Shown: piece after piece, positions 17,613 through 27,577 of the stretch
How positions within the stretch are numbered: position 1 is the stretch's first letter
How the letters are laid out: the number at the start of each line of letters is the position of its first letter
Origin: Streptococcus suis
GTDB lineage: Bacteria > Bacillota > Bacilli > Lactobacillales > Streptococcaceae
Direction of reading: 5' to 3'
DNA length: 64,000 nucleotides
Assembly: GCF_902702775.1 (NCBI RefSeq)
Contig: NZ_LR738724.1
Span: 1,488,001 to 1,552,000 of the forward strand
Program-made: the position numbers and the translations under genes
The notes under the pieces: model-generated
The model's input: the letters and a program-made list of their open reading frames with translations, nothing else
The model's database searches: none
What the model was told of the DNA's origin: nothing

Positions 17613-18926
17613 TTATTCAAAGAAATTCCGGATTGATTTTACTTGTTCGACTGATTTTTTCAATATTTTTGCTGTTGTGTCTGTTGATTTAACTACTACT
17701 TTTTGCGGTAGGTAAATAGCCTCTTTTATCAAAGCTTCTGCTACACTATCTTGATTAGTATGTTCTTTTCTAAAATCATACGAAATCTTCAAATCTAGAT
17801 AATATTCAAAAACCTTGCGCCCAAAATTCGTAGAAGAAATCTCATAGAGCTTCTTATCAAGCACATACGGATTCATTGGTGGTGTAGCAATAATTGCCTC
17901 AACAACGGCATCTGCCAACTCCTGTTCTCGAATGAAGAGTGTCCCAAACATCTTATCTGTTATAACGTTTTTTAAGTAGGGATTGCTATGTGCCAAAATA
18001 GGAGTTCCAGAAGCTAAGCTTTCTAAGAAAGTTAGTCCCTGTGTTTCACTGGTCGAAGCAGAAATAAAGAAATCCGCAGCTTTATAATAAAGCGCTGTAT
18101 CACTTGGAGCAATCATTCCCGTCAACTGGACGTGTTCATCTAGATTAAGCTCCGCTATCATTTCCTGAAGATCATCTGTATAAGGTCCACCTCCGACAAT
18201 GACCAACTTCGCCTTTGGATCTTCCAGCAAAATTTTTGGCATTGCCTGAACGATTGCTTGGATATTCTTCTCGTGAGAAATCCTAGATAGACTTAGCAAC
18301 ATCGTTTCATCACTAGCAATTCCTAGTTGTTCCCGCAACTCATCTGTTTCATCCTTGCCAATTTCTGGTCTATCAAACTTTGCCAAGTCAATTCCTGTCG
18401 GAATTACTCGTTTAGAAATCGGAACGTTGTAACTCATTAAAAGATCTTCAACAATCTCACTAGGGCAAATTACCCCATCCAAATCTTTTAAAAATGCCCG
18501 TACTAAATATTTAACCATCCCGGGACGAATAATCCTCCCCTTGGCAATATAGTGTACGTAGTCTTCATACTGGGTGTGATAAGTATGTACCACCGGAATA
18601 TCAAGTTCCTTGGCAATCATTTTCCCCAAAATCCCCAAAGAAAATTCTGTATGAGTATGAATAATATCTAGTTTATAGCGACTTGCAATTTTTAAGGCAT
18701 CTGTAAAACCTGCGTAGGCCACTCGACGATCTTTAAAGGCAAAAAAAGGTACGCTAGGAATTCGGATAATGTCCCAATCTTCGTAGCGATTCACATCCTC
18801 ATCTGTCGTCGTAAAAATAAATACCGTATGTCCCAATTTCTCCAACTCTGTCTTAAGAGTCCGAATCGAAGTCGCGACTCCTGAAACCTGTGGAAAATAG
18901 GTATCCGTAAACAATCCAATCCGCAT
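17613..18926 (-). CDS. Glycosyltransferase family 4, probable glucosyl-diacylglycerol synthase
   Basis: This 437-aa GT-B enzyme starts MRIGLFTDTYFPQVSGVATS, the usual glycine-rich acceptor loop, and has the EX7E nucleotide-sugar motif as ETQGLTFLE near residue 290. It closely fits the streptococcal synthase that moves glucose to diacylglycerol, the first step to membrane glycolipids and the lipoteichoic acid anchor. It directly follows a second glycosyltransferase (stop and start adjacent), the arrangement seen with CpoA in pneumococci. The C-terminal ~40 residues are a basic and hydrophobic tail that could bind membrane. Confidence 0.88.
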   Translation of the reverse strand: MRIGLFTDTYFPQVSGVATSIRTLKTELEKLGHTVFIFTTTDEDVNRYEDWDIIRIPSVPFFAFKDRRVAYAGFTDALKIASRYKLDIIHTHTEFSLGILGKMIAKELDIPVVHTYHTQYEDYVHYIAKGRIIRPGMVKYLVRAFLKDLDGVICPSEIVEDLLMSYNVPISKRVIPTGIDLAKFDRPEIGKDETDELREQLGIASDETMLLSLSRISHEKNIQAIVQAMPKILLEDPKAKLVIVGGGPYTDDLQEMIAELNLDEHVQLTGMIAPSDTALYYKAADFFISASTSETQGLTFLESLASGTPILAHSNPYLKNVITDKMFGTLFIREQELADAVVEAIIATPPMNPYVLDKKLYEISSTNFGRKVFEYYLDLKISYDFRKEHTNQDSVAEALIKEAIYLPQKVVVKSTDTTAKILKKSVEQVKSIRNFFE

Positions 18927-19925
18927 TTACATCTCCAATACTTGTCGATAGGCATCCACCAATTGGTGGGAAACATTGTCAATCGAGCGACTAACCGCAA
19001 CCTGGTAGCCCGCCTCACGTTTATCAACCTGCTTGTCTAAGATTTTCTGAATAGAATCAACAAAATCATCCACTGTATGTCCCAATTCGGCAACGTTTTC
19101 GTCAATCCAACCATCGTAAACTGGAATATCTCTTAGAACAACATGCTGATGACTAGCAAGAGCTTCCAGAACAACAATCCCTTCTGTTTCCTCATACGAT
19201 GGGAAGAAAAAGGCATCCGCTCCGCTCATTGCACCTTGAAAAACAGCACCTTTAAAATAACCTGGAAACTCGACATTCGCTGGATGATCTCCCTCAACAA
19301 TTTTTCTAATATATGACGGAATCAGCCATTTATTGATTGAACCGAGCCAAATGAAGCGGACATGCGGCATCTTTTCGGCTACCTTGACAAAGTCTTCAAT
19401 TCCTTTACGTCGGAAGTAAAGTCCTGCACAGACAACAACTGGCTGACCTTCTTCAATTTTAAAATGCTCTCGAAAGATTGCTTCCTTACGTTCATCCTTC
19501 TTATATTTATCTAAATCAATACCATTCGAAACGGCTATAATTGGCGTTGTCACACCGTAAGACTGGATGAGTTTTTTTGAATACTCTGAAGGAGTGATAA
19601 CAAAGTCTGCCTTTTGGTACATGCTTGCTAGATATTTCCCTACAAAAGGAGCTAGGGTATTCGAACCGATAAAGGAATTTTGAAAATCTTCCTTCGTGGA
19701 ATGTCCATGCATGATTACCTTTTTTCCACTCCGTTTGGCTGCATGTAGCAATAACCAGGAGCGTGGACCGTAGGTATTGATATGAATGACATCATAATCT
19801 CCCAGCAGGTCTGTTGTATAAGGAATACCTGCCATATCTAGCGCTTCCATCTGGTGTTGAAGTGCCCGGCCAATTCCTGATTTCTCTAAAACAGTTTTAC
19901 CTTCTAAATACAATAGTACTTTCAT
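18927..19925 (-). CDS. cpoA: CpoA-like glycosyltransferase (second glycolipid sugar)
   Basis: This 332-aa GT-B enzyme (MKVLLYLEGKTVLEKSGIGR) matches the CpoA type that adds a second hexose to monoglycosyl-diacylglycerol in streptococci. The EX7E motif is ETEGIVVLE near residue 246. Membrane association is expected from amphipathic basic segments. It leads the operon with the probable first-step enzyme downstream. There is no ribosome site: the -10 box lies 6 bases before the ATG, so the mRNA is probably leaderless. The symbol rests on family recognition. Confidence 0.85.
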   Translation of the reverse strand: MKVLLYLEGKTVLEKSGIGRALQHQMEALDMAGIPYTTDLLGDYDVIHINTYGPRSWLLLHAAKRSGKKVIMHGHSTKEDFQNSFIGSNTLAPFVGKYLASMYQKADFVITPSEYSKKLIQSYGVTTPIIAVSNGIDLDKYKKDERKEAIFREHFKIEEGQPVVVCAGLYFRRKGIEDFVKVAEKMPHVRFIWLGSINKWLIPSYIRKIVEGDHPANVEFPGYFKGAVFQGAMSGADAFFFPSYEETEGIVVLEALASHQHVVLRDIPVYDGWIDENVAELGHTVDDFVDSIQKILDKQVDKREAGYQVAVSRSIDNVSHQLVDAYRQVLEM

Positions 19926-19931
19926 AATACC

Positions 19932-19937
19932 ATTATA
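19932..19937 (-). promoter_or_regulatory. -10 box placing the transcript start at the cpoA ATG
   Basis: TATAAT on the minus strand is followed by GGTATT and then ATG. A normal start 7 bases after the box falls on the A of the start codon. No good -35 box is seen. Confidence 0.5.
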
Positions 19938-19984
19938 GCCCTTTTTTACATTTTTTCATATTTTAAACTGTATTCTATCAAAAA

Positions 19985-20012
19985 AAATTAGCCAGTCGAA
20001 ACTAGCTAATTT
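19985..20012. terminator. Terminator after serine-rich adhesin 1
   Basis: A 12-base stem (19985-19996 against 20001-20012, one wobble pair) around CGAA, with T-runs on both strands. It lies 17 bases after the adhesin stop. Confidence 0.8.
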
Positions 20013-20029
20013 TTCTTCTTTTCAGAGAA

Positions 20030-23000
20030 TTACTCCTCTTCCTCCTCCTTATTCTGTCTGCGTCGCTTATACAAACCGCCAAGAAGGAGGCTTGTTCCAA
20101 GGATTCCTGCCCAAGCTGATGATTGTTCACCAGTATTCGGTAATGCACCTTGTCTACGCGGATCTTGAGAGTGGCGAGGAGGGGTTGATTCCGACTCGGA
20201 GATGGACTCAGATACAGATTCTGAAATCGATTCGCTAACTGACTCAGAGATAGACTCGCTAACCGACTCTGAAATTGACTCAGAGACTGATTCGGAAATT
20301 GATTCGCTAACTGACTCGGAGAGGGATTCTGAAATTGACTCAGATGTAGATTCTGAAATCGACTCACTTACTGACTCTGAAAGAGATTCAGATACGGATT
20401 CGGAAATCGATTCGCTGACTGACTCTGAGATGGACTCAGAAACTGATTCGGAAATTGACTCGCTGACTGATTCGGAGATAGACTCAGAGACTGATTCCGA
20501 AATAGATTCGCTGACTGACTCGGAGATAGACTCAGATGTAGATTCTGAAATCGACTCGCTTACCGATTCAGAGATAGACTCAGATGTAGATTCTGAAATC
20601 GACTCGCTTACTGACTCGGAGATGGACTCACTAACTGATTCTGAAAGGGACTCAGAGGTAGATTCGGAAATCGACTCGCTGACCGACTCTGAGATAGATT
20701 CTGATACGGATTCGGAAATCGATTCGCTGACTGACTCTGAGATGGACTCAGAAACTGATTCGGAAATTGACTCGCTGACTGATTCGGAGATAGACTCAGA
20801 GACTGATTCCGAAATAGATTCGCTTACTGATTCTGAGATAGATTCTGAGACTGATTCGGAAATTGACTCGCTGACTGATTCGGAGATAGACTCAGAGACT
20901 GATTCCGAAATAGATTCGCTTACTGACTCGGAGATAGACTCAGATGTAGATTCTGAAATCGACTCGCTGACCGATTCAGAGATAGACTCAGAGGTAGATT
21001 CAGAAATAGATTCGCTGACCGACTCGGAGAGGGATTCAGATGTGGATTCAGAAATCGACTCGCTGACCGATTCGGAAATGGATTCTGAGACGGATTCTGA
21101 AATTGATTCGCTAACTGACTCGGAGAGGGATTCTGAGACGGACTCAGAAATCGACTCGCTGACTGACTCGGAAATTGACTCAGAGACGGATTCGGAAATG
21201 GATTCACTTACTGACTCGGAGATAGATTCTGAGACGGATTCGGAAATCGATTCGCTCACTGACTCTGAGATAGATTCTGAGACTGATTCGGAAATAGATT
21301 CACTTACTGACTCTGAGATAGATTCAGAGACTGATTCGGAAATTGACTCGCTGACCGATTCTGAGACGGATTCTGAAATCGACTCGCTGACTGATTCTGA
21401 AATTGATTCAGATGTAGATTCAGAAATAGATTCGCTCACTGACTCTGAGATAGACTCGCTGACTGATTCTGAAATTGACTCAGATGTAGATTCTGAAATC
21501 GACTCACTTACTGACTCGGAAATTGATTCTGATACGGATTCGGAAATTGATTCGCTAACTGACTCGGAGATAGACTCAGATACGGATTCTGAAATTGACT
21601 CGCTGACCGACTCTGAAATTGACTCAGATACAGATTCGGAAATGGATTCTGATACTGACTCTGAGATGGATTCTGAGACGGATTCTGAAATCGACTCGCT
21701 TACCGATTCAGAGATAGATTCTGAGACGGATTCGGAAATGGATTCAGATGTAGATTCTGAAATAGATTCGCTAACTGACTCGGAGATGGATTCTGATACA
21801 GATTCTGAAAGAGACTCGCTGACTGACTCGGAGATGGACTCAGATACAGACTCGGAGATGGACTCAGATACAGATTCGGAAATTGACTCGCTGACTGACT
21901 CGGAGATGGACTCAGAAACTGATTCTGAAATCGACTCGCTGACTGACTCGGAGATAGATTCAGAGACGGATTCTGAAATCGATTCAGATGTAGATTCCGA
22001 AATAGATTCGCTAACTGACTCGGAGATAGATTCTGATACAGATTCTGAAAGAGACTCACTTACTGACTCGGAGATGGACTCAGAAACTGATTCTGAAATC
22101 GACTCGCTTACCGATTCTGAAAGGGACTCAGATGTAGATTCAGAAATTGACTCGCTGACTGATTCTGAGATGGATTCAGATGTGGATTCTGAAATCGATT
22201 CGCTAACTGATTCTGAAATGGACTCAGATACGGATTCTGAAATTGATTCGCTGACTGACTCGGAGATAGACTCAGATGTAGATTCACTAGTTGATTTCGC
22301 GATAGATTCTGATTCTGAGTTGGAAATTGACTCTGACATTGACTCAAAGGTAGACTCACTAATCGAGGTAGATATTGATTCAGAAGTGGATAACGAAATG
22401 GAGGTCGAATTGTATTCGCCCCTGGCAATTGCCGCATTAGCAAACATGTAGTTTTCATTAGTCCACTGGCTTCCAGTATTCATCGTACTGTTCGCATAAG
22501 TTGTCTCTGTCAAAATATTCTTTGTTGAATTAACATCAACTCGGCTGCTAACAACAATTAACAACGGTGAACCTGTATAGCCACCAATATTCAACCGTAA
22601 GGATTGACCATTTGTGCCAAAACTGGAGGTTATCCTATTTGAAGCATCTGCATAGTTCGAAAAATCCCCCTCCATACTATCAATAAACTGTCCTTGTGGC
22701 ACACTATAGGCACGAATAGTAGTTGTTGCCGCTGAAAAACTGGATGCTCCTTTGGAAACAATCTGCACAATTTCATTGTAATTACTATTGTTCCTTCCGT
22801 TCTCGTTTATATAGATAACATGGTCATAAGTTCCGTTTGTTAAATTAATATTGGTCAGAAACGCTCGGAGAGAATAGGCACCATCTGATCGAGAAACTGG
22901 ATCTGAATAGCGAATATAAGAAGACTGCGTCGCTTGATGTTGATTATTCAAAGTAATCGTAAATTGCTGATTTCCTTCACTCTGTACAACTTTTTGGTCC

Positions 23001-24076
23001 ACAAATACCGAAAGATTAATACTTCCCGTAACAGATTGCAAATCATCAACATTCGAATTCAAAGTGTAGGTAATTGTACGAGTATCATGATTCCAAACCC
23101 CTGTTGCAATAACTTTTCCATTTACCACAATATCGGGAATTTTTACATTTTCCGGTACCCCGCTACCTGACAGACTCAAATTTTGAGATAACGTCACTGT
23201 AAATTGATCTCCAGCTTTAGCTAAATCATTTATGGAAAAATCTAAGTTTGCTCTTAACTGCCCCCCTGATAAGCCCATTGGTTCAACCGTCGAGGGAATC
23301 GATAATGAAACAGTTCCTGAAGTGATAACTTCTTGATTGGTCAACCTTCTAAAACCACTACCGACACTTGCCGAATAAGTCCGAAACTCTTCAGCCAAAC
23401 GTGTCAAATTGATTGCATCCTGACCATACTCCAAGGCTGCTTTATCTAATTCCTCTTGTGTCCGACTCTTATCTTGTAATAGTTGTTCAGCCAGTTTTAA
23501 CTTTTCTTCTAAGCGAGTTCGTGCCTCCAGGTAATCTTTATAAGCCTGAGAATCTGCCTGTTCACCGGGGTCAACCAATTCCGTAAGCGCCGCTTTCATC
23601 GAAGCCATTATAGCCTCTAGTCGACTATTATCCCTTGCAAGAGGAACAGTTTCCTCCTCCGATATTGATTCTTCAACAGTCTCCTCCACTACCTCTTCTA
23701 TAACAGGTTCTGTACTTTCTGAAACACTATGCTCACCATCAATAGATGCGGGCTCAGCATTATCCGATACAACCGTATTCATTGTGACTTCATCAGTCAT
23801 TGCCAGCGCTGTTTCTTCTGTATACTCTGAAGCATATACGACATCCTCAGTCACAACTTGCTCTATCGCTACACCGCTCAATAACGCCCCTATAGATACG
23901 ATCCCCTTGACCATTGATGGACTTGAAATTCTTACATCATCCAAATCTCTTGCCAATTTTCTTTTGCGAACAAGACGTGTTACTCTACGTAGCCACTTCT
24001 TTTTTACCTTATGAAGGCGCACCTTTGTCTCGCTGATTAGTTCAACAGTTCGTCCTCCATCTTCACCTGTTCCCAT
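20030..24076 (-). CDS. Serine-rich repeat LPxTG surface adhesin 1
   Basis: This 1348-aa protein is built like GspB/Hsa/SssP1-type adhesins. Residues ~15-90 hold a long signal region with [14 protein letters not shown], a variant of the KxYKxGKxW motif that targets the accessory Sec route. Next comes an acidic, coiled stretch (~90-240), then a ligand-binding region (~245-580) with MSCRAMM-like segments ([22 protein letters not shown]). Residues ~590-1295 are alternating [12 protein letters not shown] repeats, normally heavily O-glycosylated. LPNTG, a hydrophobic segment and a charged tail allow sortase anchoring. Start ATG follows AAGGAGG. Ligand unknown; needed SecA2/SecY2/Asp/Gtf genes are not in the window. 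Confidence 0.93.
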   Translation of the reverse strand: MGTGEDGGRTVELISETKVRLHKVKKKWLRRVTRLVRKRKLARDLDDVRISSPSMVKGIVSIGALLSGVAIEQVVTEDVVYASEYTEETALAMTDEVTMNTVVSDNAEPASIDGEHSVSESTEPVIEEVVEETVEESISEEETVPLARDNSRLEAIMASMKAALTELVDPGEQADSQAYKDYLEARTRLEEKLKLAEQLLQDKSRTQEELDKAALEYGQDAINLTRLAEEFRTYSASVGSGFRRLTNQEVITSGTVSLSIPSTVEPMGLSGGQLRANLDFSINDLAKAGDQFTVTLSQNLSLSGSGVPENVKIPDIVVNGKVIATGVWNHDTRTITYTLNSNVDDLQSVTGSINLSVFVDQKVVQSEGNQQFTITLNNQHQATQSSYIRYSDPVSRSDGAYSLRAFLTNINLTNGTYDHVIYINENGRNNSNYNEIVQIVSKGASSFSAATTTIRAYSVPQGQFIDSMEGDFSNYADASNRITSSFGTNGQSLRLNIGGYTGSPLLIVVSSRVDVNSTKNILTETTYANSTMNTGSQWTNENYMFANAAIARGEYNSTSISLSTSESISTSISESTFESMSESISNSESESIAKSTSESTSESISESVSESISESVSESISESVSESISESTSESISESVSESISESTSESLSESVSESISESVSESISESVSESLSESVSESISESVSESISESTSESISESVSESISESVSESISESVSESISESVSESISESVSESISESVSESISESVSESLSESVSESISESVSESISESTSESISESVSESISESVSESISESVSESISESVSESISESVSESISESVSESISESVSESISESVSESISESVSESISESVSESISESTSESISESVSESISESVSESISESTSESISESVSESISESVSESVSESISESVSESISESVSESISESVSESISESVSESISESVSESISESVSESISESVSESISESVSESISESVSESLSESVSESISESVSESISESVSESISESTSESLSESVSESISESTSESISESVSESISESTSESISESVSESISESVSESISESVSESISESVSESISESVSESISESVSESISESVSESISESVSESISESVSESISESVSESISESVSESISESTSESLSESVSESISESVSESISESTSESISESVSESISESTSESISESVSESISESVSESISESVSESISESVSESISESVSESISESVSESLSESVSESISESTSESISESLSESVSESISESVSESISESVSESISESVSESISESVSESISESESTPPRHSQDPRRQGALPNTGEQSSAWAGILGTSLLLGGLYKRRRQNKEEEEE
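20190..22300 (-). repeat. DNA tandem repeat region of serine-rich adhesin 1
   Basis: About 2.1 kb of degenerate 12- and 24-base units encode Ser-Glu-Ser-(Val/Ile/Thr/Leu). Synonymous Ser codons vary between units (TCA, TCT, TCC, AGT, AGC), which breaks up exact repeats. Blocks of several units recur exactly, for instance around 20410-20490 and 20710-20790, suggesting block duplication. Confidence 0.9.
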
Positions 24077-24433
24077 AGAAATACCTCCTTTTATTATATT
24101 GTTTTTTGGCCTATTATTAGTTTAACATTGTGATTTTATTTTAGAAAGGAAATATATGCAAAAATATCTGTTTTTACTCTGTTTTTTTTGTACTAAAAAT
24201 CTATACATGTTTATTGGTAGTCATGAAATACTGGCAAAAGGTATCATCTAATAAGAGAAAATCTCTTACAAATCATATCTTTTCCCTGATAACATTTTTT
24301 AATTTTGACTCGCAATACGGCCATTGGAAATCAAATAAGCTCCCCCTATTCGTGTTGATACTAACACATAATAACAAGCAAAAAAAGGAATTTCTTCCTT
24401 CCCACATTCCCATCCCCCCTATTACTTGAGCAT
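24077..24433. other. AT-rich upstream region of serine-rich adhesin 1
   Basis: No gene is supported here; a 71-codon plus-strand frame is probably chance. The adhesin ribosome site is at the left edge. Two minus-strand G-runs, AATAGGGGG (24341-24350) and AATAGGGGGG (24414-24423), lie 73 bases apart and resemble G-run pairs upstream of adhesin 2. I see no convincing -35/-10 pair. Confidence 0.4.
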
Positions 24434-24440
24434 AAAAAAG

Positions 24441-24464
24441 AGAGAGAATACTTGTATTCTCTCT
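24441..24464 (-). terminator. Terminator of the two-component system
   Basis: AGAGAGAATAC and GTATTCTCTCT form a perfect 11-bp stem with a T-run (24434-24440) on the minus strand, 34 bases after the kinase stop. Confidence 0.85.
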
Positions 24465-24497
24465 ACTATTTACTTAATACAACATGGGCGATAAATT

Positions 24498-25859
24498 TTA
24501 TAAGTCAAAGTCGATGCGAAAACGCATAGTACTATCGTCAACCACTGTGAAACTATAATTAAAACCATGCTTATCCAAAACTTGCTTCACTAAATACAAA
24601 CCAATCCCAGTTCCCCCATCTTGCTTAGCACGACTATAATCCGGTCTATAGAAAGGAAGGAACAACTTTTCTATCTCATCTTCAGGTAAAATATGGGCCA
24701 CTTCATTATCCACAATAAACGTCCCTTGTTTGCAAATCAGACTAATCTTTCCTCCTGAACGACTGTATCGGAAAGCATTATCAATAATATTTTTTAAAGC
24801 CTTCATCAACAAGACACGATCACCTTTTATAGATGTCGGAGACAATATAGTTGAGAATTGATACTGGTTAACAATCGCTAATGCATTGTAACTCGCCATT
24901 GATTCCTGAAGTACTTCATCTAGTTGGAAAATCTCTTCCGGATTTCGAGTAGAAATTTCCATATTAGTTGCATCCAAGATGGAATGTACCAACTCTGATT
25001 GATTTTGTAAAATTGTACGACATTTTTTCAAATAAAGGTCATGATTTTTAAATTCTCCTACATTATAAATCATTCCCTCTACAAGCCCCATCATACTGGC
25101 AATCGGAGTCTTTAGTTCATGAGAAGTCATCCGAAGAAATTCTGATTTTTCACGTTCTCTATTCTGTGCCTGTTTCGTCTCTATTCTCAACTCTTCAATA
25201 CTCATTAACAGTTTAGAGTAGAGACGATTCACATCCTGAGCCAAAACAGAAATTTCATCCTGACCAACTACCTGACATTCAATCCCGCTTTCTAAACTTT
25301 GCATCTTACGTGCAGTCTCTGAAATCAAAGCAATTCGTCGAGTAGACAATTTACTATAAATTGCTCCCACAATCAGTGCCAGAATAATAATCAAGATCAT
25401 CACGAAAGGATAGAGGGTCAAGAGTGATTGACTGACTTGTGAAAGACCTGTAAAGCCATATTCCGCCATTAATATATAGGTTGATTTTTCTTTAGAAACA
25501 AGCGTTGTCGACCATGACCCTACTTCATCGTAGGAGCTAAGATTTTTATAATTAGGATGTCTCCCCTGATCATCAGTTATCAATTCTTCTCTTGGCCAGA
25601 GTCGCTCACCATTACTATCAAAAAGACTATACAATAAATCTGGACGATTCAAATCATACTTTTCAATATTGGTCAGAATATCTTCGTTCGATTGACCGTC
25701 CAAATTAACCATAACAGTATTAAAATTATCTCGTAATTCTTGACGTCTCTGCTGATTATAATAAATCGGCATAGCAAAATAAAGTAGGGCAACGAGAATG
25801 AGGGATGTAACTGAAATTAGAGATGTAACGATAATAAATTGTCTACGGGCAAGTTTCAT
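24498..25859 (-). CDS. Sensor histidine kinase of an OmpR-type two-component system
   Basis: This 453-aa kinase has membrane segments at about residues 10-33 and 148-170 enclosing an extracellular sensor of ~115 residues, then HAMP, the H-box SHELKTP (His247), the N-box NAFRYSRSGG and the glycine box GGTGIGLYLV. It phosphorylates the regulator encoded directly upstream (the TAG of one is followed by the ATG of the other). The signal is unknown. It lies just before serine-rich adhesin 1 on the same strand but is separated by a terminator, so a regulatory link is possible yet only positional. Confidence 0.93.
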   Translation of the reverse strand: MKLARRQFIIVTSLISVTSLILVALLYFAMPIYYNQQRRQELRDNFNTVMVNLDGQSNEDILTNIEKYDLNRPDLLYSLFDSNGERLWPREELITDDQGRHPNYKNLSSYDEVGSWSTTLVSKEKSTYILMAEYGFTGLSQVSQSLLTLYPFVMILIIILALIVGAIYSKLSTRRIALISETARKMQSLESGIECQVVGQDEISVLAQDVNRLYSKLLMSIEELRIETKQAQNREREKSEFLRMTSHELKTPIASMMGLVEGMIYNVGEFKNHDLYLKKCRTILQNQSELVHSILDATNMEISTRNPEEIFQLDEVLQESMASYNALAIVNQYQFSTILSPTSIKGDRVLLMKALKNIIDNAFRYSRSGGKISLICKQGTFIVDNEVAHILPEDEIEKLFLPFYRPDYSRAKQDGGTGIGLYLVKQVLDKHGFNYSFTVVDDSTMRFRIDFDL

Positions 25860-26510
25860 CTAACCCTCTTCAATTTGGTAACCACGACCAACTACCGTTT
25901 TTAAGTGTAAGCTAGGCAACTTTTTACGAATATTTTTAATATGATTATCTAACACACGACTATCCAATTCTGTATACCCCCAAATTCCCATCATTAGATT
26001 ATCTCGACTCACAATATTACCTTTTCTTTTTGCCAAGTAGAGGAAGACCTCATACTCTTTCTTCGTTAACTGTACTTCCTGCTCCCCTACATGAACATAG
26101 CCAGCCTGTTGATCAATAAGGATGTCACCTATTCGTATAGTCTCATCCACATGTTTTACTTTTAAAATATTTTCAATTCTCTTCATTAAAACAAGAGGTG
26201 AAAACGGCTTTGTCACAAAATCACTTATATCCTGATTAAAGCTAATTAATTGAGTATACTCATCACTTAAAGCAGTCAAAACCAATACTGGAACAGATGA
26301 AATTTTCCGAACTGCTGTCAATAACTCCAATCCTGTCATCGTCGGCACCATAATATCCAAAATAAGCAGATCAAATTCCATTTTCTGGATTTCTTCTAGT
26401 GCCTGTCCACCGTCAAATAGAGGTAAAACATCGTGACCACTATCTCTTAAAAATTCGCAGACTACCTGATTAATAACTAAATCATCTTCTAATACTAAAA
26501 TTTTTGCCAT
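25860..26510 (-). CDS. OmpR-family response regulator
   Basis: This 216-aa regulator has a receiver domain with acidic pocket EDD (residues 8-10), phospho-acceptor Asp52 (LILDIMVP) and Lys in VTKPFSP, followed by a winged helix ending VVGRGYQIEEG. I start it at MAKILV, since GGAGA lies four bases before this ATG; the 15-residue extension upstream has no ribosome site. With the kinase it forms one transcription unit. Its targets are unknown; the nearby adhesin genes are candidates by position only. Confidence 0.92.
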   Translation of the reverse strand: MAKILVLEDDLVINQVVCEFLRDSGHDVLPLFDGGQALEEIQKMEFDLLILDIMVPTMTGLELLTAVRKISSVPVLVLTALSDEYTQLISFNQDISDFVTKPFSPLVLMKRIENILKVKHVDETIRIGDILIDQQAGYVHVGEQEVQLTKKEYEVFLYLAKRKGNIVSRDNLMMGIWGYTELDSRVLDNHIKNIRKKLPSLHLKTVVGRGYQIEEG

Positions 26511-26526
26511 GCGCTCTCCTTCCATT

Positions 26527-26555
26527 TTTATAAAACAATCTAGCAATTCTAACAA
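26527..26555 (-). promoter_or_regulatory. Promoter candidate of the two-component system
   Basis: TTGTTA (26550-26555) and TATAAA (26527-26532) are 17 bases apart. The start would fall about 10 bases before the ATG, giving a very short leader that contains the ribosome site. Confidence 0.45.
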
Positions 26556-26634
26556 TTAGGTAGCCTGCAATGGCAAAACTCCTAATTCTTAGCGAAAATG
26601 ATTACACGCCCGCAAACGTTCGTTCGCAAGCCTA

Positions 26635-26807
26635 CTCGCTATCTATTTTTATCGGAAACAAAATAAAGCCTCTGCAAGAACTCAAAACTGTACAGAGGTA
26701 AATAATGTAAAAATTCCACCTCATATCACTAAGCTTACGAAACAAAAGTTCGTGTCGTCCAACTTTTTGTTCATACAGCTTGTTTTCGTTAAAAATAGAT
26801 TAACGAG
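26635..26807. repeat. 173-base element bounded by imperfect 29-base inverted repeats
   Basis: The left arm (26635-26663) and the reverse complement of the right arm (26779-26807) share CTCG-TA-TCTATTTTTA-CG-AAACAA with few differences. An inner hairpin CCTCTG...CAGAGG lies at about 26669-26698. It has no coding capacity and may be a MITE-like element. Confidence 0.5.
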
Positions 26808-27465
26808 CATGTCAAGGTGACTAGTGGAATCAATAAAATATCTTGCTCAAAAATTAAAACATTGTAAGAAAACTAATGAAAAAACAAGTCTTCTACTTTC
26901 AAACATGCTCCAATCATTGAGCTGTCATTCAAACAATCTAACTGTCCCCCCGAACAGCCTCTATAAAATATCACAATTGCTTGGTAAAAACGAAGGTCTC
27001 ATCAGATGAATTTGCTACAAAAGTAAGTAGTCTTGATCTCTGTGATTCCAAATGCAAAATATATTCATTTTAGCAAAGATATTATATATATAATCCCCAA
27101 AAAATTCAACTAATCTGTTCAAAAATATTTTTATCAATCAAACATAGTCTATTTCCCGTGCAATATCAACAGAGTTTATGTTGAAATATGTTGATATTTT
27201 TTCAAAAAACAGAAAAAAAATACATTAAACACGGTTTTTTTGTAGATTTTTTTGATATTATTATAAAGCAAGTGTGATCGGAATAATTTGAATATCAACC
27301 TAGCCATTCACTTTTTAGTATATGCTAGATTTGATTGGTCTTATATATTTATAGTTGCATTTAGCAAACTATTTTCCCCCAAAAATATACGACCAATTTT
27401 TCAAAAATATGTTGTAAATCCTCCCCCAGGTAATATACAACTCGTTTAATCACTTGCTTGGTAAA
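26808..27465. other. AT-rich gap between the two-component system and ccpA
   Basis: I find no gene I can defend. A GTG frame at 26824-27012 with an AAGGTG site (61 codons, no recognised family) is possible but weak. The gap also holds a 14-base direct repeat (TTGCTTGGTAAAAA at 26977-26990 and 27454-27467), a 10-bp inverted repeat with T-run (27162-27198) and two TCCCCCA motifs (27375-27381, 27422-27428). It reads like decayed accessory DNA. Confidence 0.4.
27162..27202 (+). terminator. AT-rich hairpin with T-run
   Basis: AATATCAACA (27162-27171) and TGTTGATATT (27189-27198) form a perfect 10-bp stem followed by TTTT. No defended gene precedes it, so it may be a relic. Confidence 0.35.
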
Positions 27466-27470
27466 AAGAG

Positions 27471-27505
27471 AGAGCAATCACGTTAACTGTGACTGCTCTT
27501 TTATT
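27471..27505 (+). terminator. Strong terminator without an assigned gene
   Basis: AGAGCAATCAC (27471-27481) pairs with GTGACTGCTCT (27489-27499), one wobble or mismatch, followed by TTTATTTTT. It points rightward, so something upstream on the plus strand may be or may have been transcribed. Confidence 0.65.
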
Positions 27506-27537
27506 TTTATATAGATTAGAGTATTCCTTAGTTTATA

Positions 27538-27571
27538 AAAATAGCACTCACAATAGATGAAGTGCTATTTT
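27538..27571 (-). terminator. Terminator of ccpA
   Basis: AAAATAGCACT and AGTGCTATTTT pair around 12 bases directly after the ccpA stop; T-rich sequence follows on both strands. Confidence 0.75.
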
Positions 27572-27577
27572 CATTTA

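Noticed and set aside
20202..22451. 749-codon plus-strand open frame opposite serine-rich adhesin 1 (Asp-Ser-Glu repeats)
   Set aside because: It is the mirror of SESV/SESI codons read in reverse (DSETDSEI...). It has no ribosome site, signal or non-repeat domain. The other strand has a full adhesin with signal and anchor.
24214..24429. 71-codon plus-strand frame upstream of adhesin 1
   Set aside because: No ribosome site and no protein-like features; it overlaps the adhesin upstream region.
26824..27012. Possible 61-codon gene with GTG start and AAGGTG site
   Set aside because: No family resemblance, low-complexity AT-driven composition and no terminator close behind. I mention it in the gap description but do not call it as a gene.
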